Positions 45,640-58,028 of a stretch of 64,000 nucleotides of DNA are shown piece after piece. Below the pieces are notes generated by a model, which was not told where the DNA came from, did no database searches, and worked only from the letters and a program-made list of their open reading frames with translations. This DNA comes from Cryptomeria japonica (Eukaryota > Streptophyta > Pinopsida > Cupressales > Cupressaceae), in NCBI RefSeq assembly GCF_030272615.1, contig NC_081406.1, positions 245,701,218 through 245,765,217 on the forward strand, read 5' to 3'. The position numbers and the translations under genes are program-made. Positions within the stretch are counted from its first letter, which is position 1; every line of letters starts with the position of its first letter.

Positions 45640-46065
45640 TGGTGAAGCTTTGATGATAAGAAGAGCCCTATGCCAGAATGAGACAGATGAGGAATCGTTA
45701 TAGAGGAAGAATTTGTTTCGGACAAGATGTAAGGTGGAAGGTAAGTGTTGTAAGGTTATTATTGATAGTGGTATTTTAGATAATTTGGCCTTGGAGAAGA
45801 TGGTGAATAAGTTGAAGTTGCAGAGGTTGAAACACCCTAAACCCTACCAGATAGCATGGATTCAGGATGATCATAAGATCTTGGTAATTGAGAAATCCTT
45901 GGTTAAGTTGAAGCTAAGAGAATACTATGATGAAGTTTTGTGTGATATTATACCTATGGATGTTTGCCATGTTTTGTTGGGAAGGCCCTAGCAGTATGAT
46001 AAACAAACTATACATGATGGAGAAGGAATATCTATACTATTATTGCAAATGGGTGGAAGAAAAAC
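45640..46065 (+). pseudogene. Gypsy aspartic protease
   Basis: The segment at 45713-45991 gives CCKVIIDSGILDNLALEKMV (the DSG catalytic motif), then HPKPYQIAWIQDD, EVLCDIIPMDVCHVLLGRP and, after a stop, QYDKQTIHDGE. These blocks are diagnostic for chromovirus-type gypsy protease. The stop after LGRP replaces the usual Trp. Confidence 0.85.
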
Positions 46066-47358
46066 TAGTTGCCTCTGGAGGAACCCATTAGAAGTGAGAT
46101 ATGCATGAGTGTTAGAATCTTTTTGGTCGATGGGAGAAATTTTCTAGATGGGTTGGAGAGTGAAAATGTGTGTTATGTGTTGATACCTAAGGAACTTGAT
46201 TTGAAACCAAAGGGAGAACAACCGAAGGAGATAAAAGAGTTGTTGATAGAATATGAATACATAATTTTAGATAATTTACCTAATGGATTACCCCCTTTGA
46301 GAAGCATAATTCATTACATGGATTTGATTCTCTAAGCTAGTTTACTAAATAAGGCAGCACAACGAATGACACCAGCTGAGAATGAAGAGTTGAATAGGCA
46401 AGTGCAAGATTTGTTGAGGAAAGGTCTAATTAGAGAAAGTATGAGCCCTTGTGTAGTACCTATTGTGTTGGCACCGAAGAATAATGGAGAATGAAGGATG
46501 TGTACCGATTCAAGAGCAATAAACTGGATTACAGTGAAGTACAAATTTCCTTTGTCGAGGATGGATAACATAATGGACTATTTGAGTGGAGCTAGATATT
46601 TCACAAAGGTTGATTTGAAGAGTGGATATCATTAGATTAGAATAAGAGAATGTGATGAATGGAAGTCAACATTTAAGAAAAATGAAGGGTTATATGAGTG
46701 GTTGGTAATGCCCTTTGGATTGACTAATGCACTGAGTACTTTTATGAGGTTGATGAACAAGGTATTGAAGAAATTCTTGGGCAAGTTTGTGATTGTATAT
46801 TTAGATGACATTCTGATTTTTAGTAAGACCAAAGAGGAACATTTGTTGCATATGAGACAAGTTTTGCAGAGACTGAGAGAAGAGAAGTTGTTGATTAATC
46901 TGAAAAAGTGTAGTTTCATGAAGGAAGAGCTTGTATACTTGGGTTTTGTGATATCTACGGATGGACTGAAAATGGACCTTGAGAAAGTGAAAGCAATTGT
47001 TGAATGACCTACATCAGAGAGTATTGGAGAGGTACAATCATTACATGGACTGGCTAGTTTCTATTGAAAGTTCATCAAAAATTTCAGTGTAATTTATATC
47101 CCTATGACTAAGACAATGAGGGGAGACCAAAAGGATTTTAAGTGCATAGCTGGAGCAAACCAAAGTTTTGAATTGTTGAAGCAAAAGGTGACTGAGCAAC
47201 ATGTGTTAGCCTTACCAGATTTCAGTAAAGTCTTTTAGGTGGATTGTGATGCCAGTGGAAGTGCAATTGGAGCTGTGTTGACCCAGGAAGGAAGACCTGT
47301 AGCATATTTCAATGAGAAGTTGAATGATGCAAGAAGAAGATATTTAGTGCATGATCAA
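46066..47358 (+). pseudogene. Gypsy reverse transcriptase and partial RNase H
   Basis: Homology runs from the linker (LPNGLPPLRSIIHYMDL at about 46275) through LLNKAAQRMTPAENEEL, VVPIVLAPKNNGE(stop)RMCTDSRA, FTKVDLKSGYH and [14 protein letters not shown]. The catalytic YLDDILIF is at 46798-46821. RNase H follows with VDCDASGSAIGAVLTQEGRP and ends at RRRYLVHDQ. At 47359 the Tat-type LTR interrupts it. At least seven in-frame stops are visible. Confidence 0.85.
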
Positions 47359-49401
47359 TGTTTGCCTAGCCAATAAGAACAATAACTAGATTTAAAGTCT
47401 TAACTCAAAGATTGGTCATTCATTCTGAGTAGCTATCATTTCCATGACTGAGGTTCATTTACTTGTCAACCTAGGGACGTATTACTTGAAATGGGTATGC
47501 ATTATATGTGCACTATGTACCTATGATAGTCAGTCTGCACTACTATAGCAACTAAGTCTATCTAAAATAAACAAGCAAAAATATGACAACTGAATGGCTA
47601 CAGGAAATCTTAACATTAGCAGAAGATTATAACTAAATAACTGTTAACTAAGTTCAAAGCTGACAAACAGGAATTACTCTATCTGCTTTGGATGCAGGAA
47701 TAGTCACAGGATCTGGTTCCAGTGGCTGCAGGAACAGTCAGTTGCTAGAACATCTACTCCAGCAAAAAGGAAACTTAATCTAACAAACACACATGAATAC
47801 TCACCAAGTGGCTCCCCTTGGATGAGTGTATCCAGACTTCAAAATGATTCTACGTATTTAGAATAACATATCTTTCATTAATTATTTCCAAAAGTCGATA
47901 CAATAGATGAGATAAGAGAAATGCTTCTTGATGCTCTGCAAAAAGGAATGACAATTAGGATAAACAAACACAAAACAAGAAACAAGAAACCAATTGTTAG
48001 ATGTTAGTGTTAGAAATTACAAATTAAAGACTATCCTAAACAGGCATACCAAGAGAGACACTATAAGCAAAATATAACATTTAACTAAGACAACAAATGC
48101 AACAAATGCAACAAGGCATCTCCAAATGCCTTCCACCATGCTTGTAGCTCCTCCTCCCTTGTTCCTCTCCTCTCCAAGTTTCCAAATAAGTGTAGCTCTC
48201 AGCAACTTTTTGCACTATGGATGTCTTATGGAGATTCAAGATTAAAAATGCTTTAAACTATGCTATGCAAGTGTAAAACAAACTAACTATGAGATATTAT
48301 GAAATGAACTAAGATTAAATTTAGTCCAAAATGACAATATGAGTGATTATGCTAAAATGCTCTCTAAAATTGACTATAAGTTAAATGCATACAAATTTTC
48401 AGGATCTGGATTATGAAGAAATGAGCTATATTTATAGGTAAAATGGAGTAATGGATGGTTGAGATTGAGTGATCTTAACAAGGGTCAAGATTGAAAGGCT
48501 TGAGATCCATGTGAGGACTTTCAATCCAATCCCAGGATGACAAATGTCAACATGAGATGGGTTGAGAGGAGAGGAAATAAGCATTAAATGCTCGACATGA
48601 CTTGAGGGTTAACTTGGGAGGTAAGGTTAATGCTGAGTGGAGTGAATAAATTCACTATTCAAAGAATAAAGCTTTTATCCAATGGATAAATTCTTGTGCA
48701 AGAGTTAGTGAGGATAACCATGGTCAAAGCAATAAATGCTTGAGAAGACACATGGGTTAAATGAGGGTTGAGTTTAGAGGTAAATTCTCTAACCATGTGG
48801 GTGAGTTGAGTTAACCATTAATGGTCATGTAAGAGCCATAAGTGGTTTGGAAGACTTTGGAGGTTAGCTTGTTGGACACATAAAGCATTAAATGCTTTTC
48901 AAAGACTTTGGAGTCTTTGAGAAGTGACTCCAAGTTGCTTAGAAATGTGACAATATTTAGGGGATGGATTAGGCTAATTAGGAATGGTTAGAAAGTGATT
49001 AGAAGGATCTAGAAGGGGATTTGTAAGTGGATTTGATGGGTGAGGGAAAATAGGATTTAAATTAAAATAAAATTTATTTATTTCAACTTGTAGTTGCAAC
49101 TTGCATTTGTAGGAGAATGTAAGTGGGGGGGGGGATTGAATGATTTAAATAAATGTTTTATTTATTTATTTAAAAGAGAAAAGGGGGTTAAATAAAATAA
49201 ATAGGATTTATTCATTTAATTGATTGTGAATTTGGTTTAATGAATGAATTGAAATAAATTGAATAATTTATCTAATTAATAGGAGAATGTTTGAAGATGA
49301 ATTAATTAAATATTAATTTAATTAACTGTTGGCTAGTGGGTTTTTAATAAATAAATAGCAAATATTCATTTAATTAAAATGGACAGATTTATGTGACTAC
49401 A
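47359..49401 (-). repeat. 3' LTR of a minus-strand Tat-type gypsy element
   Basis: On the plus strand it runs TGTTTGCCTAGCC...GTGACTACA, so on the minus strand it starts TGTAGTCAC and ends GGCAAACA. AAAGAGGGGCAAA (complement of 49402-49414) abuts its start as polypurine tract. AAATATAGCTC (complement, at about 48422) is TATA-like. Insertion occurred after ATCAA (47354-47358) in the gypsy RNase H. It is related to the compact element's LTRs. The other LTR would lie beyond 64000. Confidence 0.7.
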
Positions 49402-49414
49402 TTTGCCCCTCTTT
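49402..49414 (-). promoter_or_regulatory. Polypurine tract of the Tat-type element
   Basis: AAAGAGGGGCAAA on the minus strand immediately before the LTR's TG. The compact element has the same tract with one more A. It fixes the orientation of both elements. Confidence 0.75.
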
Positions 49415-49816
49415 GAGACAGTGCGGTTTATCGCGTCGTTTCAAAGAAAGAAAAATAGGTGTGAAGAAATATGCCCCATAAATGTTAATTTAATGGGTGG
49501 TATGCCCCCTCGAGAGATGGGCTGAAAAATTTCGTAAAATCAGGCGATCTCTCGAAAAAGAACAAGAATTGGCAGGAAGGTAGAAGAGAAGAATTTAGTA
49601 ATAACAGTGAAAGAATAGAAGAAATTGAAGATAAAATGGAGAAATGGGAGGAGCTGGAAGTTCACGGAGACCACGACGATGAGCGAGGTAAAATTGGGGT
49701 TAGGGCGAAGGGTATATATGGGGGTGAAGGGTTAAAAATAGGGTCATTTGCATCCATCTCCACAGTGATTCAGAGCTCTGATATTGACTTTGGTGAAAGA
49801 GCGAGCAACAGTCAGG

Positions 49817-52430
49817 ATGCCAGTACCTATAACAGATCATCGGCTAGAGAGAGTTCGTCGATTCTAGCGGCCAGATGACTATGGACCAGTGGTACGCAAA
49901 TTTAAAATTGTATTTTTCATGCACTTTTTATGTCTTTTTTCAAGCGTCAAAGTTGAGTCAAGACAATAGTGTTTTAGCGTTGTTGTCAGTTTAACTAGCG
50001 CTATTGTGTTGCTATAGCGCCATCACATAGTAGTTTTAGCATTTGTGCAAGGTTTAGCGCATTCATAGAGTTGTTTTAGTGCTAATGTAGTTTTAGCGCG
50101 ATCGAGTCAGTCTTGTAGCGCTATTGCCCGGAAATGGCGCTATTGCGTATTTGTTCTACTGTTATTGGTGTTTTAGCGCGATTAATAGCAGAATAGCGCT
50201 ATTGTCTGAAAAATAAATGCCCTAGTGTTTTTAGAAAAAGAATATTCTGATGCCAATGGTGGATGGATAGATAGGTTAGTTGTTTTGAACCATAGCAGCC
50301 CCAATGAGACTAGGTCATTAGGAGAAATGCCTTTTGTAGTCTAGGTTTGCCACGATTGCTTACTTGTTGAGATCCGAAGATACTTGATTAAAGTATTTGT
50401 TGATAGTCTAGGTTTAAACTTAAGAATGTTTGAAACAAAACAACTAATGATGATGGTTGATGTGTGTGTGTAGGAGGATCTTCATGTTTTACATATGCAG
50501 GAGAGGCATCTAGCCACACAGCAGTTGAGAGATCAGCTGACAGAGGCCGAAATTGATTGCATTGCAGTGACATGCCTGTATGATGTGATGTATATGCCAG
50601 TTATTCGGATGAATCGCGACTTGATGACAGCATTGGCGGAGCGGTGGCAGAGTGAGACTTGTACGTTTCACCTAGCTATGGGGGAGATGATTGTGATACT
50701 GGAGGATGTGTGGCGGATCTTACACATCCCTATCCGAGGGGATCTTGTGACATATGATCGAGCATGGGGGACTACAACTATGCAACATATTTTTGATGAG
50801 GATGTGTTTATTCATGATGGCTCAATAGCCTGGGAGGATATAGCCGCATTATATGAGCCACTTCCAGTTGTACTATCAGGGATTGTTGGGGGCCTTCTAT
50901 GCCCGGATCGATGATCACATGGATTGGTCATGGGTTGGGGCCAAGTTATAGAGCAAACGATGACTGAGGGGACCCGCTTTGCATGGGGACCATGCATGCT
51001 ATCATACCTATATTGGGAGCTGCATGAGGTGGTGTACTGAGAGACGAGCTCGCTGGGAGTTGGGATCACTCTACTGCATATCTGAGCATGGGAGCACCTA
51101 CCCGTGACACGACCTGTGAGTCTAAGAATTAGGGTAGTGGATCAGCCCTATGTGTATATGTACGACAGTATGATGAGTCAGCCCCACCTGGGGAAGTCAG
51201 AGTGGTGGCGACAGGCATTAGATGATCTAGATATAGTGATCTGGAGGCCCTATATTGAGTGTGAGCCCTGGGATGATGATGCAGAGGCCTTATTGTATGT
51301 ATTTATGACACAGTACTTGATTGGTAGGACATCCTACAATATGGAGAGATAGGTACTTGGTAAAGTGATGAGGCAGTTTGGGCGGAGACAGGGATTGTCA
51401 AGTGGGTCAAGAGAGTATGCACGGGTGGTACAAGAGATATTCCAGTGGGGGCCAGTGTTACCATTTGATCAGGCTTTAGTAGAGTTTCAGACTTTTTAGG
51501 CAAGACCGTGGCATACAAGGCCAAAGATTGTAGATGCAAGGGTGTCAGATGAGTATACACAATACATTACTGCACATCCCATTCCACACATATCAGATTC
51601 GACAAAGTTGATTCTAGCATTTGAGGATGATAGGAGATAGAGACAGAGGAGGAGAGGGGGTCGAGGATTTGTAGTAGGTGGATGAGGTAGGGGAGGTGAT
51701 GCAGGAGGAGGGGATGGAGGAGGAGGTGATGGAGGAGGGGGAGGTGGGGGTGGTGGATTTGGAGGTGGAGGTGGGTTTGGAGGTGGAGGTGGACGGTTGC
51801 AATGGAGAGGGAGAGGCAGGCATTCGTTGCGACTATCATAGGGGCCTTTGATGCAGGTAGGAGTCATATTAGGTGGCAGGGATATGGGGGAGGGAGAGGC
51901 ACCTATGGATACAAGAGAGGGAGCCATAGGAGGAGGAGATGGGGCCATAGGTGGAGGAGAGGATCCGATAGGGATGGGAGGAGGAGATCTTCAAGATCAG
52001 ATGATATTATTTTTGCAGACTCAGTTGGAGGATATGGAGGTAGAGGTTGCAGCTAGAGATGTTTAGCTATTTGCACGGGAGTCAGAGTTGACTGTAGTGT
52101 TGCAGGAGAGAGATGATGCGGTGGAGAGATTGACAGAGCTGCAGGAGAGAGTACGAGTTGGGGTCCTACTGCGGAGGTGATGAGGCAGTTCAGACGGGCT
52201 CAAGTAGAGATAGAGTATTGGCGAGGTTTATATGAGCAGGTGGTTCCATCTAGTCAGTGGACACTGAGCTATTCACAGATGCGTTGGGAGAGATCAGAGC
52301 GGTCTCAAAGGATGCAGAGCAGTGGTGGTGTGATGGGTCCTCCATGACGAGGTAGTGCAGGTGGTGCAGGAGGTAGTGGGGGAGCAGGTGGTGATGGTGG
52401 TGCAACACCTAGCTAGAGTGCCATTTGAGA
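49817..52430 (+). pseudogene. Plant mobile domain (PMD) gene, antisense in the Tat-type element, one intron
   Basis: Exon 1 (49817-49891) reads MPVPITDHRLERVRRF, a stop, then RPDDYGPV and ends at GT (49892). The intron is 49892-50473, with acceptor GTGTGTGTGTAG. Exon 2 continues in phase. Residues LMTALAERWQSETCTFHL and GEMIVILEDVWRILHIPIRG are the hallmark of the PMD (aminotransferase-like) domain, followed by the later PMD blocks DDLDIVIWRPYIECEPWD and VMRQFGRRQG. A long Gly-rich tail (51660-51800) ends the protein. Damage: frameshift near 50885-50915 and several in-frame stops. Extra ORFs antisense between pol and the 3' LTR are known in Tat-lineage elements, which fits this position. Confidence 0.75.
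49975..50205. repeat. Cluster of TAGCGC(T)ATT motifs in the PMD intron
   Basis: About eleven copies of TTTAGCGC(A/G)ATT, TAGCGCTATTG or close variants lie 15-25 bp apart, in both half and palindromic (AGCGCT) form. CG-containing words are otherwise scarce in the flanks. Confidence 0.75.
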
Positions 52431-54810
52431 GAGATGTATGTATTTTATTACATTATCATTTTGGACTGTGACTTGGATGGCTCTTGGTAGCCGATATTTT
52501 TGACATAACTGTACTCTGATACATGTATGTTTTTGTGAGATGATATATATGATGTGATATATGAGGAGATCCGATATTTTGTGATGATATTCATGTTGAT
52601 GACATGTATAGATTTATGCAGGATGATGAGTTTATGATTTATGCTTAGATGGATACTTGTATTTGCTTAGATCTATATGTTGATGAGATGATTTCTATAT
52701 GTATGTGATGATGATGATTTTATGACGTTTATGAATGTGATGCTAACATGTGGATGCAGGTTAATATATGTATGATGTGTTGGTTGTAATGCTTTATGTA
52801 TGGAATGCCATGATGATGATGTATGCATAATGAAATGAGGCTAACTATGAAATAGATAGTACATGTGTTTATGTTGATGAAATGATGATATGCAGCTATG
52901 TTTGATATAATGAAATGCAATGAATCTAATGAGTTATGTAAATGTGCATAGATGGTTAAAAATAAATGTAAGATGGATAAGCAAATGTAAAGTACAAATG
53001 TTCATGTGATGATTTCTAAATGAATGCACATATAAAATGTATAAACAAATGTTTATTTGTATGATTCTAAATGACTTAAAATATGACTAAGTGAAATGAT
53101 AATGCAACTAAGGGGGGAATGAATAACTGCACATTAATGTAATTTAAAAGGATAATGAATGTATTTTAATGAATCCTAAATGAAATATTTTTAAGATAAA
53201 ATGAATGAGTATAAGAATATACTAGATGTATAGATGAATGCACTTAACTAATGGATAGATAGATAAATGCATGTAACTAAAGAAATTTATATGAATGTAT
53301 TGTAAACAAACTTAAATGATGATAAATGATGATGAACGATTTTAATGATGCGAATCTAAGTACATGATAATGAATGCAACTAAATGATATTAAATGCACT
53401 GTAATGAATATTTTGAAAATGAATGTAATGAACCTACATGTAAGTAAATAATAATGAACTAGATGCATTAAAATGCAACTAAATGTAATGATATGATGAT
53501 GTCATGTGTTCATGAGAGATGAATGCAAGGTTGGTAAGAATTTGTATGATGCACTGATGATGTATCAGAGAACTTCGTCGTGATTGTACTCAAGACCAAT
53601 TCAGTAAATAATTTCTCATATTTAAACTTGTTCACACTTGCATAAAAAACCATAAATATGAATAATTAAGGATCAAATGGATCGGTGATATGCAACGGAA
53701 TGCAATAGAAGCAGATGAGATGAAATGATAATCTACAATGCTTTATTTGTCATCATTGAGCATGGTAATATCAATCTTGGACGAGGCAGTAGGAACCAAG
53801 TTTGGAGCATTGCACCTGCAAGCAAGCAACATAAATAAATAAACAAAGAATATGAACCCTCCATAATGGTTCATGCTCATATGGTCAAGGTATACGTTGT
53901 AGTCACCAAGTCGTAGTGATCCATGACTATATTTTGCATAAGATCATGTAGCTTAGTGAACTTCCCATGTAGACACCATTAGTACATGCCCCATAACTTC
54001 ATTAGAATAATTCGCAGAAGATACACAAACAATGCTTAGGAATCATCCTGGTTACTCTAATCACTTGTGGATATCCCAGAGTAGCGTAGGAACCTGATAT
54101 AAATGAATAAATAACTTATCAAACCGACCAAGTACTTGATAGCTTAAACAAAATTTTCTTGTCAAAGAAAATGTTATCATGTCTTTGTTTTGGGTAAGGA
54201 AAGATGCATCCTTGTTAAGACAGTTGTGTGTCAATGTTGATTGTTTGGTTGATTTGATAAGTGGAATTGGTTTCGAGTAACTCAAAATGTTTGCTTGGTG
54301 TCTGTTTGTGGTGCATATGTACAAGGTGTTGCCATGTTTTTCATTGATTTTTGATGTTGTATGAATGTTTTTGGATTTTGTGAGACAATTTTAAATGAAG
54401 AACTCAATGAATCATAAGTAATGTAGAATCCAATTCCATCCAGAGGTTAAGGGCATTGCCCCCAGTTTAGACATAACTTATGAAACAGCGGGAGGCAAGA
54501 CACATGAAGTACTATCCTTGATTGCAGATTAATAACAAGCCATGGTTGTACTGGTGGATGAATGGATGTAATGAATGTGATCACAACAAGTCAGAAAGAC
54601 AATGGATCCATAGCCTTTACGAGTGACACCTGTTTGCCAGGGTTTCACCATCACACTTACCCAAGGTGCCATCGAAGTGGTTGTTCACCGTTTGGATGCA
54701 TGATTTTTCTTTACTATGTTGATTTTTTTATATTTTCTTCAGGACATTTATCTGAATGTTTTTGGTGTTTTTATGGTATGTATGGGAGCCTAATGCTCTA
54801 TACAGCTTAT
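52431..54810. other. Noncoding stretch between PMD gene and pol, ATGA-rich
   Basis: From 52440 to about 53540 the plus strand is poor in C and made largely of ATGATG, AATGAATG and TAAATGA words without a fixed period. From 53560 to 54810 composition returns to normal. I found no ORF or LTR-like repeat, and no copy of this stretch elsewhere in the window. Confidence 0.5.
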
Positions 54811-55874
54811 GTATGAAACTGTTTGAGGTGCATGTTGTTGATCGGATCTGCTAGCGGTTCTCCTTCTAAAGTAGCCAACTGATATGCTCAAGACCCAAAT
54901 ATAGTAGTGATAACATATGGACCCAGCCAGTTTGATTTAAATTTTCCCTGATGTTCTATGTTTGGTTGGTTACGAGGATTCTCCCTAAGAACAAGATCAC
55001 CTACCTCAAATGTACAAGGTCTAACTCGATGATTATAGCTTCTGCTCATGCACTACTAATAGGCCTTGAGGTGATTGTATGTAGCTTGTCGCCTTTCATC
55101 AAGTAGTTCCAAGTATTGGAAACGGGAGACTTGGTATGCTTCATCATCTATCAGATTATGCAAGGAAACCCATAGAGATGGTATCACAACCTTAATAGGT
55201 AAGATAACTTCTGTACCATAGACCAGTGAGTAGGGAGTTACGCTTGTAGGGGTTCGAATGCTAGTTTGATACGCCCATAGTGCTAGATTTAACTGAACGT
55301 GCCAATCACGGTCAGCATCATTGATTGTCTTCTTGAGGATTCTCAATATGTTCTTGTTTGATGCTTCGGCCTAACCATTGCCTTGTGGGTAATAAGGAGT
55401 GGAAAAGCGGTGTTGAAACTTCTCACAAATCTCATGAACATCCTGATTTTTAAAAGGAAGCCTGTTATCCGTGATGATGGACATGGGTACACCATACCGA
55501 GAGATGATGTAATTAAGGATGAATGAGGCGATCTTCTTGCCGGTGACTTGGGTAAGTGGAATAACTTTGATCCACTTTGTGAAGTATTCAGTGGCGATAA
55601 TAATGAATTTGTGATTGTTGGATGAAGATGGATGAATTTTACCCACAAGGTCAAGTCCCCATTGACAAAAGGGCCATGGTGTTGTGATTGGTTGCAATTC
55701 ATGTGTTGGTGCATGTATCAAGTCTCCATGAACTTGGTATTTCTTGCATTTTCTGACAAAATAGTAGGAGTCTTTCTCCATGGACGACCGATAGTATCCA
55801 ACCTGCATGATCTTCTTTGCTAGTGATGGACCACTCGAGTGAGTCCCACAAATTCCTTCATGTACCTCTTCCAA
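54811..55874 (-). pseudogene. Tat-type gypsy integrase
   Basis: Minus strand. The zinc-binding region ends FVRKCKKYQVHGDLIH. The core has WGLDLVGKI (Asp), MSIITDNRLPF (Asp) and YYPQGNG(stop)AEASNK (Glu), with TAG replacing the usual Gln. The C-terminal part reads ADRDWHVQLNLALWAYQT, TPYSLVYGTEVILP, then PCTFEVGDLVLREN and NWLGPYVITTIFGS to about 54811. Two further stops lie near 55050. Confidence 0.85.
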
Positions 55875-56126
55875 GGCCTTTGTTATCTCATCATGTTCTA
55901 GACATCGAAGGAGAGTACCATCAAGACTACGTCGATATAGGGTTTCAACAATGATGGTATATCAAGTGGTTTGGCAAATGAAGGTTTTACATTGGTTATT
56001 CGATTGGTTAGGAGGAAGTCTGTGATCACGGAGATAGGTGTAGAACTCACCGTACCATGGGGATTCGAAACCGACAAGGTGACATATCATCTCAGATTTG
56101 GGGATATCATAAGCGAGAATCGAAAG

Positions 56127-57053
56127 CTATTCTACCAAGAACTCGTAGCGTGTTGAGTTTTGTGGAAGATCTAGGAGAGATGTAATGGTAGCCATAGCAT
56201 CAACCGCTCGATTATGATCTCTAGGTATCTGCTCAAAGGTGATAGTCGTAAATGATGATTTTAGACTGTCCACCATTTTCTTGTACGACATGAGTTTATC
56301 ATCCTTGGTCTGATATTCATCTATGACTTGTCGGATGACCAATTGGAAGTTGCCATATACTTGCAGCTCTTTTAACTTCCATTGTACAACTAGTCGGAGT
56401 CCTATGATCAAGGCCTCATACTCAGCTATTTTGTTTGTGCATGAAAAAGTTAGCCTATAAGACTTCGGGATGCTGTCACCTTGAGGTGTGATAAACAGAA
56501 TGCCTGCCCCCGAGCCATGCCTAGTATATGAACCATCAAAGTATAGTTTACATGGTTGTGCTGCTATGATCATGAATATCTCTTCATCTAGAAAATTTGA
56601 AATAAGAGGATGATCGCCTATGATGGGTGCATCGGCCAACTGATATGCAATAACTTGGCCCTTGATAGCCTTATGGTCCACATACTCGATGTCAAATTCA
56701 CTTAGAATCATCACCCATTTAGCCAAGCGGCCTGTCAATGTTGCTTTGTTGAGTGAGTACTTTAGTGGATCTATCTTTGTAATGAGTTGTACTTTATGTG
56801 TTAAAAGGTAGTGCCTCAGTTTAGTGGCTGCCAAGATTACTACTAGGCAAGCTCGCTCAATAGGTGTATAATTGAGTTCATAGCCGACTAGTGTGCGAAA
56901 GATGTAGTAAACATCACATTCTTTCCCTTCTGCATTATGTTGTGCCAGTAGTACGCCCAATGCCGTATTTGTTGTTGAAATATAGAGCAATAGAGGTCTA
57001 CTTGAATCTGGTGGGATTAGTAATGGTGTATTCATGAGATAGTCCTTAAGCAT
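56127..57053 (-). CDS. Tandem RNase H region (dual RNase H, Tat lineage)
   Basis: A 308-codon open frame on the minus strand. The first part is the usual gypsy RNase H connected to reverse transcriptase (LLYISTTNTALGVLLAQHN, ERACLVVILAATKLRHYL). The second, from KLYFDGSYTRHGSGAGILF through KIAEYEALIIGLRL and on to PRDHNRAVDAMA, is a separate archaeal-type RNase H. That additional domain is known from the Tat/Ogre lineage and classifies the element. In the second domain YGNFQLV has Asn where an Asp is expected, so it may be inactive. It is open here but flanked by broken RT and integrase. Confidence 0.8.
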   Translation of the reverse strand: MLKDYLMNTPLLIPPDSSRPLLLYISTTNTALGVLLAQHNAEGKECDVYYIFRTLVGYELNYTPIERACLVVILAATKLRHYLLTHKVQLITKIDPLKYSLNKATLTGRLAKWVMILSEFDIEYVDHKAIKGQVIAYQLADAPIIGDHPLISNFLDEEIFMIIAAQPCKLYFDGSYTRHGSGAGILFITPQGDSIPKSYRLTFSCTNKIAEYEALIIGLRLVVQWKLKELQVYGNFQLVIRQVIDEYQTKDDKLMSYKKMVDSLKSSFTTITFEQIPRDHNRAVDAMATITSLLDLPQNSTRYEFLVE

Positions 57054-57191
57054 TTGGAATGCTTGCTAGCATCTGGCATCCCATTGAAAGCGGATGTTTT
57101 TATGTAACAGTTGTGTAAAGGGGTGACACTTATTTGCTAGTTGTGCAATGAATCTTCGGATAGATTGTAACCGCCCTTGTAGGGTCCTTAG

Positions 57192-58020
57192 CTAACTAAT
57201 GTTCCGTGGAGGTGGCATGTCCATGATTGCTTTGACCTTTGCTGGGTCAACCTCAATTCCTTTGATTGAGACAATGTATCCTATAAGCTTCCTTGAGGTT
57301 ACTCCAAAGACACATTTCTTTGGGTTGAGTCGAACATGATATTGTTCCAGTTTGTCAAAAAATTTCTCTAATATTTCTAGATGACCTTCTCTTGTTAATG
57401 ATTTTGCTAGTAATTCATCAACATAATCCTCCATTATGGTATGCATCATATCATGAAAGATGGTGGTTATTTCTCTTTGATAGGTTGCCCTTGCATTCTT
57501 TAGACCAAAAGGCATTACATTCTAATAGTATGTTCCCCATGGACATGTGAAGGTTGTCTTATGTTGATCCTTCAGAGTGTTCTTTATCTGGTTGTACCCT
57601 GAAAAGCCATCCATGAGAGAAAACATGGCACGTCATGTTGTTAGGTCCACGATCATGTCAATGTTTGGTAAGGGGAAGTCATATTTAGGACATGCCTTGT
57701 TTAGATCTCTGAAGTTAGTATAGATATGGTGCCCCCGTTTGGTTTGCTGACAGGTACAATGTTGGAGATCCAATCTGCATAATCAATTGGTCTAATAAAA
57801 CCAACATCCAGGAGTTTCTTAAGTTCTGCTTTGACTAGTACCACAATTTGGGGGTGCATCTTGTGAAGCTTATGTTTGACAGGCTTAGCTCCTTCTGCTA
57901 CAGTGAGGTGATGCATGACCAAATCAGGATCAAGACCAGGCATGTCGACATATGACCATGCAAAGTTGATCTAACACTTCTGGAAGAATCTACAAACTTA
58001 GTTTGTTCCTCTAAAGTTAA
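57192..58020 (-). pseudogene. Tat-type gypsy reverse transcriptase
   Basis: Minus strand: MPGLDPDLVMHHLTV, ELKKLLDVGFIRPIDYADW and NIVPVSKPNGGT, then a frameshift near 57700. Palm motifs follow (MPFGLKNARATYQRE at 57515). The catalytic box reads YVDELLAKS instead of YVDDxL, so the second Asp is Glu. Downstream GYIVSIKGIEVDPAKVKAIM is typical. Confidence 0.85.
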
Positions 58021-58028
58021 AAGAGATG

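Noticed and set aside
51496-51948. Proline-rich protein on the minus strand
   Set aside because: Antisense shadow of the Gly-rich tail of the PMD gene.
47359-52430. Separate plus-strand element carrying the PMD gene
   Set aside because: The sequence next to the LTR reads as a polypurine tract only on the minus strand, and the related compact element has the same orientation. One minus-strand Tat-type element with an antisense ORF is simpler, though not proven without the second LTR.
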